A stretch of 64,000 bases of DNA from Polytrichum commune (Eukaryota; Streptophyta; Polytrichopsida; Polytrichales; Polytrichaceae). The notes beneath the pieces were generated by a model. That model ran no database searches, was not told the DNA's origin, and saw nothing but the letters and a program-made list of their open reading frames with translations. Every line of letters begins with the position of its first letter. The first letter of the stretch is position 1. Below, piece after piece: positions 11,003-22,312 of this stretch. Both the position numbers and the translations under genes were made by a program. The stretch is from NCBI GenBank assembly GCA_950295325.1, contig OX485805.1, forward strand, positions 12,496,501-12,560,500. The letters run 5' to 3'.

Positions 11003-12538
11003 CATGAAGGTCAACTTGAGATCTTTATATAGGCTTTTCAAAGTTCACCAACACTTTATTTTAGGCATTGGCTTCTTGAAAGAGAAAGAGGTATTTGTCA
11101 ACGTTGACAAATAAAGTTGAAAGTGGACTTCCATATTTCTTCTTATATTTTAAACTAGGTTGAAAAAGCCACAAGAACTTAACCTTAGAATCTATTTCTT
11201 CTAAGGTGAGTGCACCTCAGTTATGAACCATGATCCTTAATGCTTTCTTATGTATAGGTGCATAATCCAAGTTTGAATTGTGCATTTCCGTAAGGAAGTC
11301 ATTATAGGTCATTTATGACTTTCACTTTATGAATTCATATTGCATTCACTTGGACTCCAAGACTAGCAAGCTCAACTTTCATGTTTCTCATTTGGATTTG
11401 CTAAATTGCTTGTGTTATTTTCATTATGTTGTCAAACTTCTACATATACAAAAAAAAAAGGAAACAAACAAACAAATGCAACAAAAAATGCAAAAATGCA
11501 AAAATATTGTTTTTAATATATTTTTAAAATCCTTACATATATTGCGCCTCTAGTTGAGAATATGTCTCAATGTAATACGTGTAGAGTATGTGCCCTATTG
11601 TGGGCACTTCCAACTCCACAAATAAACTTTACTATTAGATCACCTTAAGAATTGTCTCATCCAAATAGAATTTGGGAATTACGAAGAATGTCATTTCAAG
11701 TTTCATAATCAAACTGCAAGCGCAAACTCCTAAGTGAAGATTCTCAACCGCTTTAATAGAAAATACAACCCCTCCTAATTGTGTTACATATTAAACCTAG
11801 GGTAATTATTGTATATTGTACATGTGGTTCAGTCTCATTGTAACACGTGTCAATCTAAATACAAACCTTGCCATAAGTTAGATGGTGCTAAAAGAAATAT
11901 TCTTAAATCTTGCAATAATAGGACCACCTACCCTAGTAAACGTGCCTAATTTGGTTACTTACATTATTTTAGACACCCATAGTTGAGTGCTATGTGATTA
12001 TATGTGACTCCAAGAACGGATTTAGTTAAGACACGTATTCAATAAACATGGAAGAACATACTCAAAATATGAAAATCATTCTAGAGTCTAGGCTTAATAG
12101 TCAACAACATTCAAATAACATGTATGACCACTTGATGAGCACACAAATCTTTGCTTTGATATTGAATGAGATAGTCATAAAAACTCCGATAATTATGAGG
12201 AAAGCGGCTACGGCTAGTTAGAGAAAGTAAGCAATTAAGACCCATCAACCTTCTATATGAATGCCCCACCAATGAATGGATAGAAGCGACCACTCGTTAC
12301 AGATGGACTGCTTGGTTTTGGGAAACAACTGGTTGAAGTTTAAGACTTCAGTCGAATTATGGACCATTTTAGAGGAGTATAGAGAATACAGTACATGTCA
12401 AATTAATGAGGGACAAAAAAAACCCGAAAGTTGTCAACGTATAACCAGTTGGACTCGGAAACGCTCGGATCTCGACCGATTTTGCTCAAAAATCTGCTCC
12501 CGGGACACTCAAAAAGCAGAAGTTACATCTTGGCTACC
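11003..12538. other. Intergenic with a dispersed repeat
   Basis: About 11600-11870 resembles other copies near 7000, 42000 and 43540: tgtgggcac..ccaac, then aatgtcatttcaagtttcataatc, then cattgtaacacgtgtc. Otherwise I see nothing that I can support. Confidence 0.4.
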
Positions 12539-12540
12539 TA

Positions 12541-12915
12541 GTACTCCCTCCGTTTCAACATAATAGTTACATTTGGTGAAATTTCTCTCAAACTTCGCCA
12601 AGCGAACTGGAATGTTGTCATAAACAATGTAAATGTTGTTGTTGATGAACTACCAAGTCACATAACAGTTTACACTTGTTTAACAATAGATATTTGGACT
12701 CGACGGCGTTAACGCACATCAACGCGGTTTTATGTGTGAGATCAGTCGGTGTCGATCGTCAATGGCGATGAACGGGTGTTACTGTGGACACCCCTAGCTC
12801 GCCAAAAAGCACTTAGTGAGAGCTATGCAACGCATGCAGTTTCCTGCTCAAAAGTGCACAAAATGACCCACAGATGTTCTGAAACGTCACTTTTATTCTG
12901 AAACGGAGGGAGCAC
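12541..12915. mobile_element. Stowaway-like MITE (Tc1/mariner)
   Basis: A 375-bp element bounded by TA (12539-12540 and 12916-12917). The ends are GTACTCCCTCCGTTTCA and its inverse TGAAACGGAGGGAGCAC, with one mismatch. The ctccctccgttt terminus is the well-known end of plant mariner-like elements and Stowaway MITEs. It has no coding capacity. It inserted about 40 bp upstream of the small ORF at 12953. Confidence 0.85.
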
Positions 12916-12952
12916 TAAATAGACAGCTAGAGAACAAAGAAGCCTAGCACCA

Positions 12953-13266
12953 ATGGAGGATCAAAACATTCATCACGATGATCATCAACACGTACACGAA
13001 AAAAAGAAAAAAAAAATTCAACCTGAGCCAAAATTGTCAGAAGAGCAGCACCAGCACCCAACAATTGACGTCGTCTTCAACGTCCCACCAGATATTGTCG
13101 ATAGAAAACAACTGAAGATCCCACTCTGCACTTGCAGACTCTGGTGGCACCAGATGTGAGGAGCCTCTCATCATTGATGATGTCCAAGATCGGGCCAGCA
13201 ATTGTTTTTGATCAGGTCAGTGGATGGGAACCATGGGAAATCTTCAATAGGCAAGCCTATGAATGA
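12953..13266 (+). pseudogene. Small gene or gene fragment of unknown function, frameshifted
   Basis: An ATG at 12953 opens 68 codons with a His/Lys-rich start (H-H-D-D-H-Q-H-V-H-E-K-K) and the motif V-F-N-V-P-P-D-I-V. That frame stops at 13159. From about 13125 the neighbouring frame continues plausibly (L-Q-T-L-V-A-P-D-V-R-S-L-S-S, then I-V-F-D-Q-V-S-G-W-E-P-W-E) to a stop at 13264-13266. This suggests one frameshift, or an unrecognised short intron ending at gcacttgcag. The V-F-D-Q-V-x-G-W-E-P-W-E part looks like real protein, but I do not recognise the family. Confidence 0.4.
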
Positions 13267-13519
13267 TGAAGGTATATATGCGAGGGTGTTATGCGATCAC
13301 TTGTCCTTGTTCTCCATCTTCTATTGATCATATTTAAAGGTGGAAAAAGCGACAGAAACCGGTTAGAATACGTTGATTCGGCTCGAAAGAGTGCGTTGAA
13401 ATCTGTGCAATTTTCTTCGGAGATGGTGTAGAGGAAATGATGAGGAATGCAAGTTGTTTTGCAGTTTTATTCCTTGTGAATTATTAGTTATGTTTTCCCA
13501 AAGATGCAAGGAAGCCAAA

Positions 13520-13533
13520 CCCCCCCCCCCCCC
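13520..13533. repeat. Homopolymer C14
   Basis: Uninterrupted run of 14 C. Length is likely to vary between reads and assemblies. Confidence 0.9.
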
Positions 13534-14861
13534 TCCCGCCGCCTTACTTGTATGGTAGAGTTTTTTTAAATTGAGCATTATAATATCCTACTTTGTGTGA
13601 AGGATGCACACAGATTGGTTGATTCAGTGGCACCCATCCCAAGTGGTGTGAACCGGACTCTAATTGACCGATTGTTGCATCTGACCTATCACTGCATCCT
13701 TTTTGGGCCACCACTTTTACAGGAGGGCATTTTGAGTCCATATAAGAATCAGTCTACTCTTAGTTTAGTGCACTGGTAGTGGTCATTCAGTATTGTGTGT
13801 TTTCCTACCTTACGTCTTCAACTTTTTAATTGCATTAGCATATCTATGATGGAGTATCAATGGAAAAAATATCATATTGAATATCGGACATCCCTTGGTT
13901 TAGTTATGGTTATCGTAAGTGCATCTTTGTTCATTTTTCAGCCAAATACATAGGTCCTCCCAATTGTGCTCATTATTGAATGTAGAGTACTTGATAAAAC
14001 TTGAAGATATAGTGCAGTTTCTTCTAGCCATGTGTTTTTATGGTGTTTGTTCTTTGATCCTTCACCTAACCACACACCAATCAACTACAGGTGCTCAATT
14101 GAGAAACGTAATCAAATTGCATCCACACACCTTATGGTTGCTTCCAAGAAATGTGGCCTCTTTTCATGTGCAATAGATTTAGGACAAGAATCCAATCGAT
14201 GAGAATACCTTGTGTGAACCCAATGTCATAGCAATGAGGTTAAGGTGACTAAGTCTTAATTTCTAATGGATTTTTAAAAAGCATACATGCAATCTTCTTA
14301 AGTTATTATATATGTGTGCCTAAAGTGGTCGATGTTGAGTGGATGTTTTGGATATTCCAACCAATGAACCGTCATATTTATCCAAAGATTAATTGTAGAA
14401 GTATTTGTTTTAGGAAAGTTTTGCACCCATTAGTAGGTATATGACGAAGACATGTCTACATTACGTGGCAAAGACCTCCAAGGATAGGCCCTTTGTAACA
14501 TAACGAGTTGGGCCCATGGCACCCCTTGCATATAGCTAAATGCTTTGTATCATTCTCCCACCCTTCACTCTACATGCCATCGTCAACAATTGAACATTTT
14601 GGAACCCAAAAGGTGATGGGCTTTGCATTGATTTTCCACTGTACAATAGATTGTGGGAATTAACAATATTGGTTATAAATCGGGGGACAAGCATGGCATT
14701 GCGCCTTTAAAGTTCAAACGGCGATGACAACGAATAAACTTGTCCAAACTCATGGGCAATGCTCTAAGGACATTGTACATGTTTGTCGGGCTACCTTGAA
14801 ACAAAGGGTGACATGGGTGGGTCACACTTATTTACATTTCAAAGCCCGCCTCTCATATCTC

Positions 14862-14890
14862 GGGGGGGGGGGGGGGGGGGGGGGGGGGGG
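14862..14890. repeat. Homopolymer G29
   Basis: Uninterrupted run of 29 G after a tctcatatctc context. It creates glycine runs in overlapping frames, so those ORFs are not genes. Confidence 0.9.
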
Positions 14891-15394
14891 AGTCTCCCTC
14901 TTGTGTACAGTAACCATGTGCGTACAAAGGGCATTTTTACGGGGGCTATCTACCTTCTCGTTTGGATTTTAAGGAACCCTTTAAGTAGAAAAAAAATGCT
15001 AAATTACTTATGTAATATTGATACACTCGTTCTGTACGAAGGCAAACTTAAGGCTCTAATATGGCATGGTGTATATCCACATTGCCATATATTGGTGAAA
15101 GAAGAGTGTACACATCATAACCCAATCGTTCAATTTTCATCCATTTTGCATGTATTACATGTGAATATACTCATTCTATTTTTTTTAAAGCCCTCTATTA
15201 TTTTTGTCATATTAATTTCTTTCTACCTCAAACCTAAAGCAGGGGTTTGCCCCTTATGCTAAATTATATATAATCATATGTTTCACAATTTAAGTAGGCT
15301 ATGATAGATCTAAAGTTTTTATAATTTTTCTTGCCAATGAATAAAAAGCACCTTATAGTTGTTCTCATGTGGTTTCAACTTTTTGGCCGGTCAT

Positions 15395-15408
15395 CCCCCC
15401 CCCCCCCC
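15395..15408. repeat. Homopolymer C14
   Basis: Second run of 14 C, in the opposite sense to the G29 tract about 500 bp upstream. Confidence 0.9.
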
Positions 15409-15705
15409 GAATCCCACATCCATTGCAACATTTCATAATTATTATTGATCATCCAGTATTGGCCTTCAAATTTACACCTATCACACCTACTTAGCACACA
15501 TGTATATTACAAATTAGTGAAATTTATTGTGCACACAAAATGGGTACTTGTCATCAAGGTGTACACTTCATGCTTTCAAGTCTCATAGTATAACACTTTG
15601 GGACTACAAATGTTCCAAACCCCATGATCATAAGTTTCTTCTCAATTTCTTCTTGTAAGTTGTTAGACTCCAAGTCATTGTCAATGGATTTCTATGAGAA
15701 TTATA

Positions 15706-16649
15706 CCGTAGTTTACTAGCAGGTTAGGCAACTTGCTGCCTAATATTTAATTAAAGTTCAAAAAGTAGGTTCGGCACCTAAAAATAGTATATTCATATTT
15801 TCGGCAATTTTCTCTTTTAATTTTTAAAAATTCGGCTTACATTCATTTTTAATTTTCTATTTCAACTTATATCTTGTACATCTCTCTTGCATTGAATGAC
15901 AAGCAAGATGCGAGTGAAGAGTTGAGAATGCTCTGTGCTTTATGCAAGTAGAGTGGAGTTGTGTTCAACAATGCATATGGGATATGTAAACTTTGAGGTG
16001 AAGCACCTAGTTAGACGTCATTTTTATAACACGCATAACTTTTGCATAGAGTCTTCAAATGACATAAAATTTGTTGGAGGTGAAATATTACTTGATTTCT
16101 AAAATTTTCTTAGACCAACAAAATTCCAAAAAAGTTGATCTTCTATGCACAAATGAGCTCCAAAAAACTGTTATGAACGCATTTTAATTTTTTGATCTTT
16201 ACACGGCTGCAATGTTTTGTCCATATCTTTTGCATAAAGACTTATTTTGACACAAAACTTGTTGGAGGTGGAAGAAGGATTGATTTCTCAACTTTTGTTA
16301 GTTGGACAAAATTCTATAAAAACTTCATCTTCTATGCTCAATTGGACTCCAAAAATTTATGTACAACACATTTGAAAAGCCTCGCCTAGAGTCTTGCTAC
16401 TTCTTAACCCTTATTCTTTGTGGACTAATGTACGTGAGCTTGATTACAAAAGGAGCACCTTCTCTCCTTCAAAATTCACATATGCTTCCACTGTAAGTAA
16501 AGCTCTAGTGAGAAGTAAAAATTTCTTACTTTTAGGCAATTTTGGAAAATAATTAATTTTATATTCGGCAAAAAATGCCAATAATATTCAAAAAAATTAG
16601 GCATCTATTTTTAGAATTATTTTGTGCCGAACCTGCTATTAAACTACGG
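15706..16649. mobile_element. TA-flanked terminal-inverted-repeat element, unclassified
   Basis: A 944-bp element with ends CCGTAGTTTACTAGCAGGTT and, inverted, CCGTAGTTTAATAGCAGGTT, bordered by TA. Just inside both ends lie AT-rich segments with ggcaatttt and ttcggca motifs. The middle holds two diverged direct copies of about 180 bp (near 16020 and 16205: cataacttttgcata, ttgttggaggtg, gatttct, cttctatgc). No transposase frame is present. The TA duplication suggests Tc1/mariner affinity, which is inference. Confidence 0.65.
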
Positions 16650-17368
16650 TATGTAGATTGAAAAAACAAAACAAAACAAACAAAACCATGATGTTGTTTT
16701 ACATGAGTTCAATATCCAAAACTCACTGGTAGCATCATCAATATTATCATTGGTTGTGTTCTACCAAGGTTTTTTAAGTATTTATCATCTACAAGTTAGA
16801 TGAATTTTAAATAATAAGAATTTTTTCACATAATGTTACACGAGTTTCATTTTGTGAATACCAAATACCTCTTTGTAAGAGGCTTGGGCATACACGGATT
16901 TCTTTATAGGGTCAACATGAGAACACTTCACATGTTTTTGGGTCACCTTATGAAACAAAGGGCAAGACGAGTAGGTTACTCCTACTTATATCTCAAACCC
17001 AACCTTTCATATCATGTGGAGCAAGTTGTAATAAATATTGATCGTTAGAAGCAAGATATTGACCTTTCACATCTCCCATACTTATTTAACTCACATGTAT
17101 TACGTAGAAGTTGATGGGCATTCCATTTACAAGTCAATGTTTGTCTCGCAACTCAATGGTAATGTTTTTCTATCCAAAGATAGATTAGCAAGCATTAAAC
17201 ATAGTATTCATTTCAACAACCATGATAATTGTCTCCAAGCAAGATCTTCATGTGGATCAAATTTGTTATCTATAGGATCTGATTGTGGGGTGCATTTTGT
17301 CTAATGGAGTACAACAATGCTATTGTCAACCGTAAAATCCGCTGCCAAACGAAAAAAAAAAACGTTCA
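16650..17368. other. Intergenic, no gene seen
   Basis: Only short open frames without recognisable domains. Confidence 0.4.
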
Positions 17369-17755
17369 ATGACTGATGTTAAAGCTGGAAATGCTACTAA
17401 CATATTGAACGGAGTAGATTCTAGTTCATGGTGGGTGGGTAGGGTGCAGGCTATGCGGCGGCGCAATGGGAAACAATTTGGAGTACTTAGGCAAGCGGTT
17501 GACCTCCTTGCTCGAACGGAGGAATCAGGGAGGAGAAATCCTAATAATCCCCACATCGAAGTAATGTTGCAATATTATAGAAAATATCCAGGCCGTAACA
17601 AATTTAAGTATGATCACACGGATAGCAAATGGATTGATGTAGATTGCATTATATCTACGGTAACCATGAGCTACAATTCTACAAATGAGGTGTACACTCT
17701 TGATAGGAATGATTCAGAGCAACTATCCAAGTTTGTGACAGAACGAACTATATAA
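17369..17755 (+). CDS. 128-aa protein of unknown function
   Basis: An ATG-initiated frame of 128 codons whose composition is clearly protein-like: S-S-W-W-V-G-R-V-Q-A-M-R-R-R-N-G-K near residue 20, then V-L-R-Q-A-V-D-L-L-A-R, M-L-Q-Y-Y-R-K-Y-P-G-R, K-W-I-D-V-D-C-I-I-S-T-V-T-M-S and Y-T-L-D. The pattern of a basic Trp-containing head followed by alternating aromatic strands suggests a compact beta-rich domain. I cannot name the family. It may be a host gene, or the last exon of a larger gene or transposon-borne protein, since no introns or partner exons are obvious. No transposon ends flank it closely. Confidence 0.5.
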   Translation: MTDVKAGNATNILNGVDSSSWWVGRVQAMRRRNGKQFGVLRQAVDLLARTEESGRRNPNNPHIEVMLQYYRKYPGRNKFKYDHTDSKWIDVDCIISTVTMSYNSTNEVYTLDRNDSEQLSKFVTERTI

Positions 17756-19014
17756 GATCCATGACCAAGCTTAAAGTGTTTCACACTATATGGTTTTGGT
17801 CTTCACTAGCATGTAAAGTGATTTTGAATAAAGGATTTGTATGGAGCGAATGTTGTGTTTGTGAACACACTCACAATCTTGTTGTGTTTGTAAACACACA
17901 CTCAATCATGTTGTGTTCCATCCTAAGTCTTCTTTTTGTATTTTCACTTTAAGTTTTTGTACTTGGTTTTTGCAATGGTACGTAATTTTTATATTTTTTT
18001 GTTGCCATGCTTTTCCCATCACTTTTGCATTGCATACATTCTTAAATTCAATTTTTTTAATTAAAAGGAATATAGACTACAAAAAATTTCAATGACAAGG
18101 GCATTATAAGTATTGGTAGGGTACAAAAAAAAGAAGCCATTTTAGAATATTATGTAATTATAGGGAGCTTGTAATTCGTGCCTTGGAGGTAAATAGCCCC
18201 TAAACAAATACCCCTCCGCCGCACGTGGCACACAAAAATCCTACTGAGTGACCTCCCCATGGTGTTGCGTGATAACCCATTGATTGTGCATGTGAACTCC
18301 TCTCTTTTAGATTGAAATTAAGAACATTATTGATTGGACTTTCCTTCCTTTTTGTTGTGATGATCTAAAGAGGTGTAGACATTTTCCTTTAGATGGCAAT
18401 GCTTGGGTATCTATGGTGGCAATATGTGAACTCCGTGAAGAGGAATGTCATACCCCTCATTAGAGCAACCCGATGCGCCACTTGTAGGGCTAGACCTTAG
18501 GGTGACACCCAAATCCTGCAAGGCAACAAGGTGGTGGCCACCTATATATAATAGTGGCTAAGAGCGATCACACCCCACAAATGTACCCGGGCTCACTACA
18601 CAAGCCAAGTGGAGGGGCTTTGTGGGTAGGTTGGTTTGACAAGTTTGCCGTCCTGTAAAATATGTCCATCAATTGAAGCTCAAAGAGTGGCATATTAGGA
18701 TTGAGCAGAGGTTTGGCCTTTGGTGAAAGATGAATGCGACCCCTACGAGGTAATTTTGGACACCCAACCTCCCCTACCTATGGAAAAATCTTTGCCACAT
18801 TGTTGTGGTTAAATAAACCATCATTTGAAGGAAATGAATCCAACATATATGTTAATTTGATTCACAATACATTTCCATCTAAATATTTGCGCACTGATGC
18901 TCTTCTCCATCTAGGCACTAGTTCTTTTCCTTTGGCCTCATGGGACTCATTATCCACACCTCCTGGACGCCACTATTATGATGAGCAGGTGTCGTAGCAT
19001 AAATGATCTTTGCT
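17756..19014. other. Intergenic, no gene seen
   Basis: Includes short (g)ttgtgtttgtgaacacac repeats near 17845-17910. The other open frames look non-coding. Confidence 0.4.
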
Positions 19015-20744
19015 TCACATGAACATGCAATACGGAGAGATGTCTAAAGCATTTACCATTACAACCTCAGTTGTCATCTGTCTCTTCCTCTTAATGATAT
19101 CGATGATTAGCTCTTGGAAATTTTTCTTGGCTATGCTAAGAGCCTCCCTCAAGGTGAATTCAATCTTGGCATCCAAGATCATTTCCTCCAATACCCCCTT
19201 CATGTCAATGGAAGTCTCAATATCTTATTGAAGTTTGTAAGCATGTGCTTTTGCTTTGGTCTTGCTTACATCCTCCTTTTCTTTGTTTTTTTTACTACCA
19301 CTAGACTGTCCCCACTCTTTATCAGGAAGTAGTCCATCTTTTGGGTGCATAGTGTTAGGGCTTGCTGACTTTGATTTTGTAGAATTTTTTTTTCCTCGTT
19401 TTTTTTGCAAGATCATTGTTTATTGGAGGTCTTCTCTTAGATATTGGTTCCTCTTCATCCTCAATATCAAATCTCACACGTTTCTCTTCAACTGAAGCAT
19501 GATGCAAGTTATCATGGTAATTTTCTTCATTCAAAAAGATATTGATGTTGTTTGCATCAACAGGATCTTCCCATCCAGTTGGTGTTCTAATGGCTTGAGC
19601 CCCCCTCTTCATTTGCATATGTGATTAAGTAGATGAAGCACTAACTGAGTGTTGCTCCACTTAAACATGATATGTTTCAGCTCCATGCACTTGCACACGG
19701 TTGGTTCTTGTCATCTTCTCTTCCATTAACTTCTTCATTCCCCCTCTCCCAAAGTTGGTCCTCAATGGAGAATTTGTAGCTGCATCGTGGATCTTTCCAT
19801 CTTTCTAGAGGACAAGATCATTCTTGAGGGCTTCTTCATAATTCCTTGATAAGGTCTTCAAGAATACTTCCTTCATTTGGCTTTGTAGCTCTAAAGGTGG
19901 ATCATGGAGCTATAGAAGATGTTGAATCAAATGGCTTCTTGGAAGCTTTTGGAGTCTGAATAGACTCCACCATCAATTATTGCTCCAACACTCCTTAACC
20001 TCACACGTCGTTGTTTGGCCAAGAGAGTAAATATCTCCTCCACCCTCTTCCAATCATTGGTAAAACCACCTTCTGTTGTGCGATCTCCAAGAAGTATGAG
20101 AAGCCTATCTTCAAGTCCCTCATCAGCAGTTTGAAGAAATAAATTTGCCTTCCTAGTCTCTAGGAGGTGTTTCTCTGCCAAAGGTAATTGGCTATATTTC
20201 TTCTCAAAATCATTGAGCAGCTCATTTGGGCTCATGTTGTGACCAGGTCGTTGCTCCACCCACTTTTAAAAAGACCTCTTAGTCATTATCTCTGAGTCTT
20301 CTTCAAAGTATTCATCTCGAATAAGCTCAGCAAACTCAATCCATGATTCTGCCCTCTCACGAATCTCTTGCACCCGTTCAAGAATTTTAGGCACAACCCA
20401 AAGTCAAACGTCTCAAACATGCGGTCCTCACCAACTTCGTGTACTTCCATCTCACAAATGTACAGCCGCAAGAACTTGGAGATGTTCTTACCATCAAATC
20501 TCCCAATATTAGCAACAACTGTTTTAAGAGCCTTCGTGGCCCCTTGTCCACCTTGATTGGCTTGATGTTGTTCCATAAACAAGGCTAACACCTCGAGAAT
20601 GTCCTCCATGGAACTTGGGCTCCACCGGCACGAGCTGTCCCTCCAGATTCTTCCATCGAGATTCTTAAATCTAGTTGGCCCAAAACACCTTTCAGTGGAA
20701 GCACCAAAATGTCGGGTAGAGAGGGTTCCGCCTTGGGAAAACAC
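19015..20744 (-). pseudogene. Ty3/gypsy-type gag remnant
   Basis: Several minus-strand frames line up as one decayed gag polyprotein. From 20744: M-E-D-I-L-E-V-L, then F-D-G-K-N-I-S-K-F-L-R-L-Y and E-M-E-V-H, the head of a retrotransposon gag domain. From 20259: a P-N-E-L-L-N-D-F-E-K-K stretch, A-E-K-H-L-L-E-T-R-K-A and G-D-R-T-T-E-G-G-F. A TAA stop near 20265 lies in frame just before that piece. Frames at 19618-19355 and 19203-19015 continue with basic and Glu-rich linker and L-R-E-A-L-S-I-A-K-K-N-F-Q-E-L, probably the end of gag before protease. No reverse transcriptase or integrase was found. Gag would form the intracellular particle. Assignment to Ty3/gypsy is by resemblance. Confidence 0.6.
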
Positions 20745-22254
20745 TGGGCTTTTGGTTGCAACTAGATTTGTTTATCGGACCGTCGTATCTTTTGGTCTTC
20801 AAGAGTCTTGGTCTTCAGTTTCTTCAAATCTTCAAATTTTTTCCCGTCGGCCTATCATGTTGCGGCTCTAAATGGGTAAAAGGTAAAGGTAGGGTGATAA
20901 GAAACCACAGGCCTCGGACGGGTAAAACGGGACATCAAAACACGAGTTGATGTCTGAAAGATTGGCTCCTAAACTTTCAAACCCACGGTGACCAGCAACT
21001 GTGCCTCACCAATGGGAATAACAGAAAACAACCTTGTGGGTCATCAATCTCACTTCGTCGTCACAAACATGAAACGGGATTTTTATGGATTCCCACAAAA
21101 CCCGCAACAATTTTATGATACAAAAAAAAATCAAATGCGACTAGTGTGAGGCCAAACCCCCCACCCTTAAGCGTTCGTAGTCCGAGTAGTGGGTTTGGGC
21201 TCACATTCCTCCGTGGCATTGGCCTTAGGCTTGGATGTGTCCTTTGATGACTCAAGTGTCCAATTCCTTGCCTTGTACGCGCAAGCCCAAGCGGATATTC
21301 CCTTCTTCCTTTTACCAATGGTTACCTTCACTTCTTTAGGGTCCTTGAGCTCCTCACTAGGTTTGGTTGTTGAGTCCATAGTGCAAGGATCAACTTTTTA
21401 ACCTCTACTTAATAATTCAATACACCATGCATGGTATGGAAGCATCCAAACACACAAATCTTTATTTGACAATCCAAGTGAATAGTATTAAGAAATACTT
21501 TTCTCCAAGGCTTATTGTCTCACAATCAAAGCATCAAGCCCAACGAGTCTACTCCTCAAGTTTCCTACCCTACCAATCACTTAAACACAACCACCCCAAC
21601 CTCAAAAACTTAGGAATGTGGCTCTTGGTCCATCACAATCACCAAATCCTCATTTTTCTATCTTCCTCCATTTTTTTCATTCAAGGTGAGTAGATTCCCC
21701 CATAGAAGAACCCCGGCAGTCTCCAACAAGACCCTTCCCGAGGTCTCAGTCTCAAATCTCCGGGTGTAATTTTGCGTTGTTCTCCAATTGTTCCGCCCGT
21801 CATCGCCCGTCACTTTCTTCCTTGAGGCACCTGTTCCCCGCAGACAGAGACCAGCTCCTTGTTAGCCCTCCTCTAGTTAGGCTAGCTTCGAATTAGCTAG
21901 CTCCTGCTTTGCTCGGCCCTTAATTAAGCTGCTCCTAAGTACGGTAGCTAGCTCCTGATTTGCTTGGCCTTGATTAGCCAGCTCCTCTCTGGCCTAACTT
22001 CAAATAGTCCGGCTTCTAATTTGCCAGCTCCTTAGTTAGCTCAACTCGCAATTAGCCTATCTCCTAATTAGCATGGCTCATGATTGGCCTAGATGTCCTT
22101 TAAACAATTTGTAACCAACTGCCGGTTCTCCCCGATCATAGCCACCTTCCCCTAATTAGCTGCCGTCTGGTGATTCCTTTGATCTCAGCTTGGTTAGTGC
22201 AGCTCCCTTGATTTAATTAATGCAGTTCCCAGTCTCGGCTTCAGTTGCCACCAA
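20745..22254. other. Region upstream of gag; possible retroelement leader
   Basis: On the minus strand this precedes the gag frame, where a 5' leader and LTR would be expected. No paired LTR or primer-binding site could be fixed. A 70-codon minus-strand frame (21379-21167; starts M-D-S-T-T-K-P-S-E-E-L) has protein-like composition but no recognised domain. Confidence 0.35.
21870..22090. repeat. Degenerate short-period repeat (agctcctaattagc-like)
   Basis: The words tagctcct, aattagc, ttgctcggcc/ttgcttggcc and ccagctcct recur at irregular short spacing for about 220 bp. It has no coding sense and probably expanded by slippage. Confidence 0.6.
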
Positions 22255-22312
22255 CAGTCTCGGCTCAACATTACAAGGTCACGGCTCTTGGCTCATGTGT
22301 GAAGTGGCCCTG
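22255..22312 (-). repeat. Terminal fragment of the H1 PIF/Harbinger-like element
   Basis: Its reverse complement matches the left end of the element at 25911: gggccacttcacacatgagc, then caagag..gtgacc and ttgtaatg. It is an orphan end without partner terminus or duplication. Confidence 0.6.

Larger units (their letters stand above)
13534..15705. other. Intergenic, dispersed repeat, no gene
   Basis: About 13910-14040 matches 49440-49590: gtgcat.tttgtt.att, then a cctcccaat.gtg block, then gtagagta and acttgaagat. This is an old dispersed repeat. Two long G/C homopolymers lie here. Open frames crossing them are artefacts of low complexity. Confidence 0.4.

Noticed and set aside
14724-15262. 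Glycine-run ORFs across the G29 tract
   Set aside because: Homopolymer artefact without any domain.
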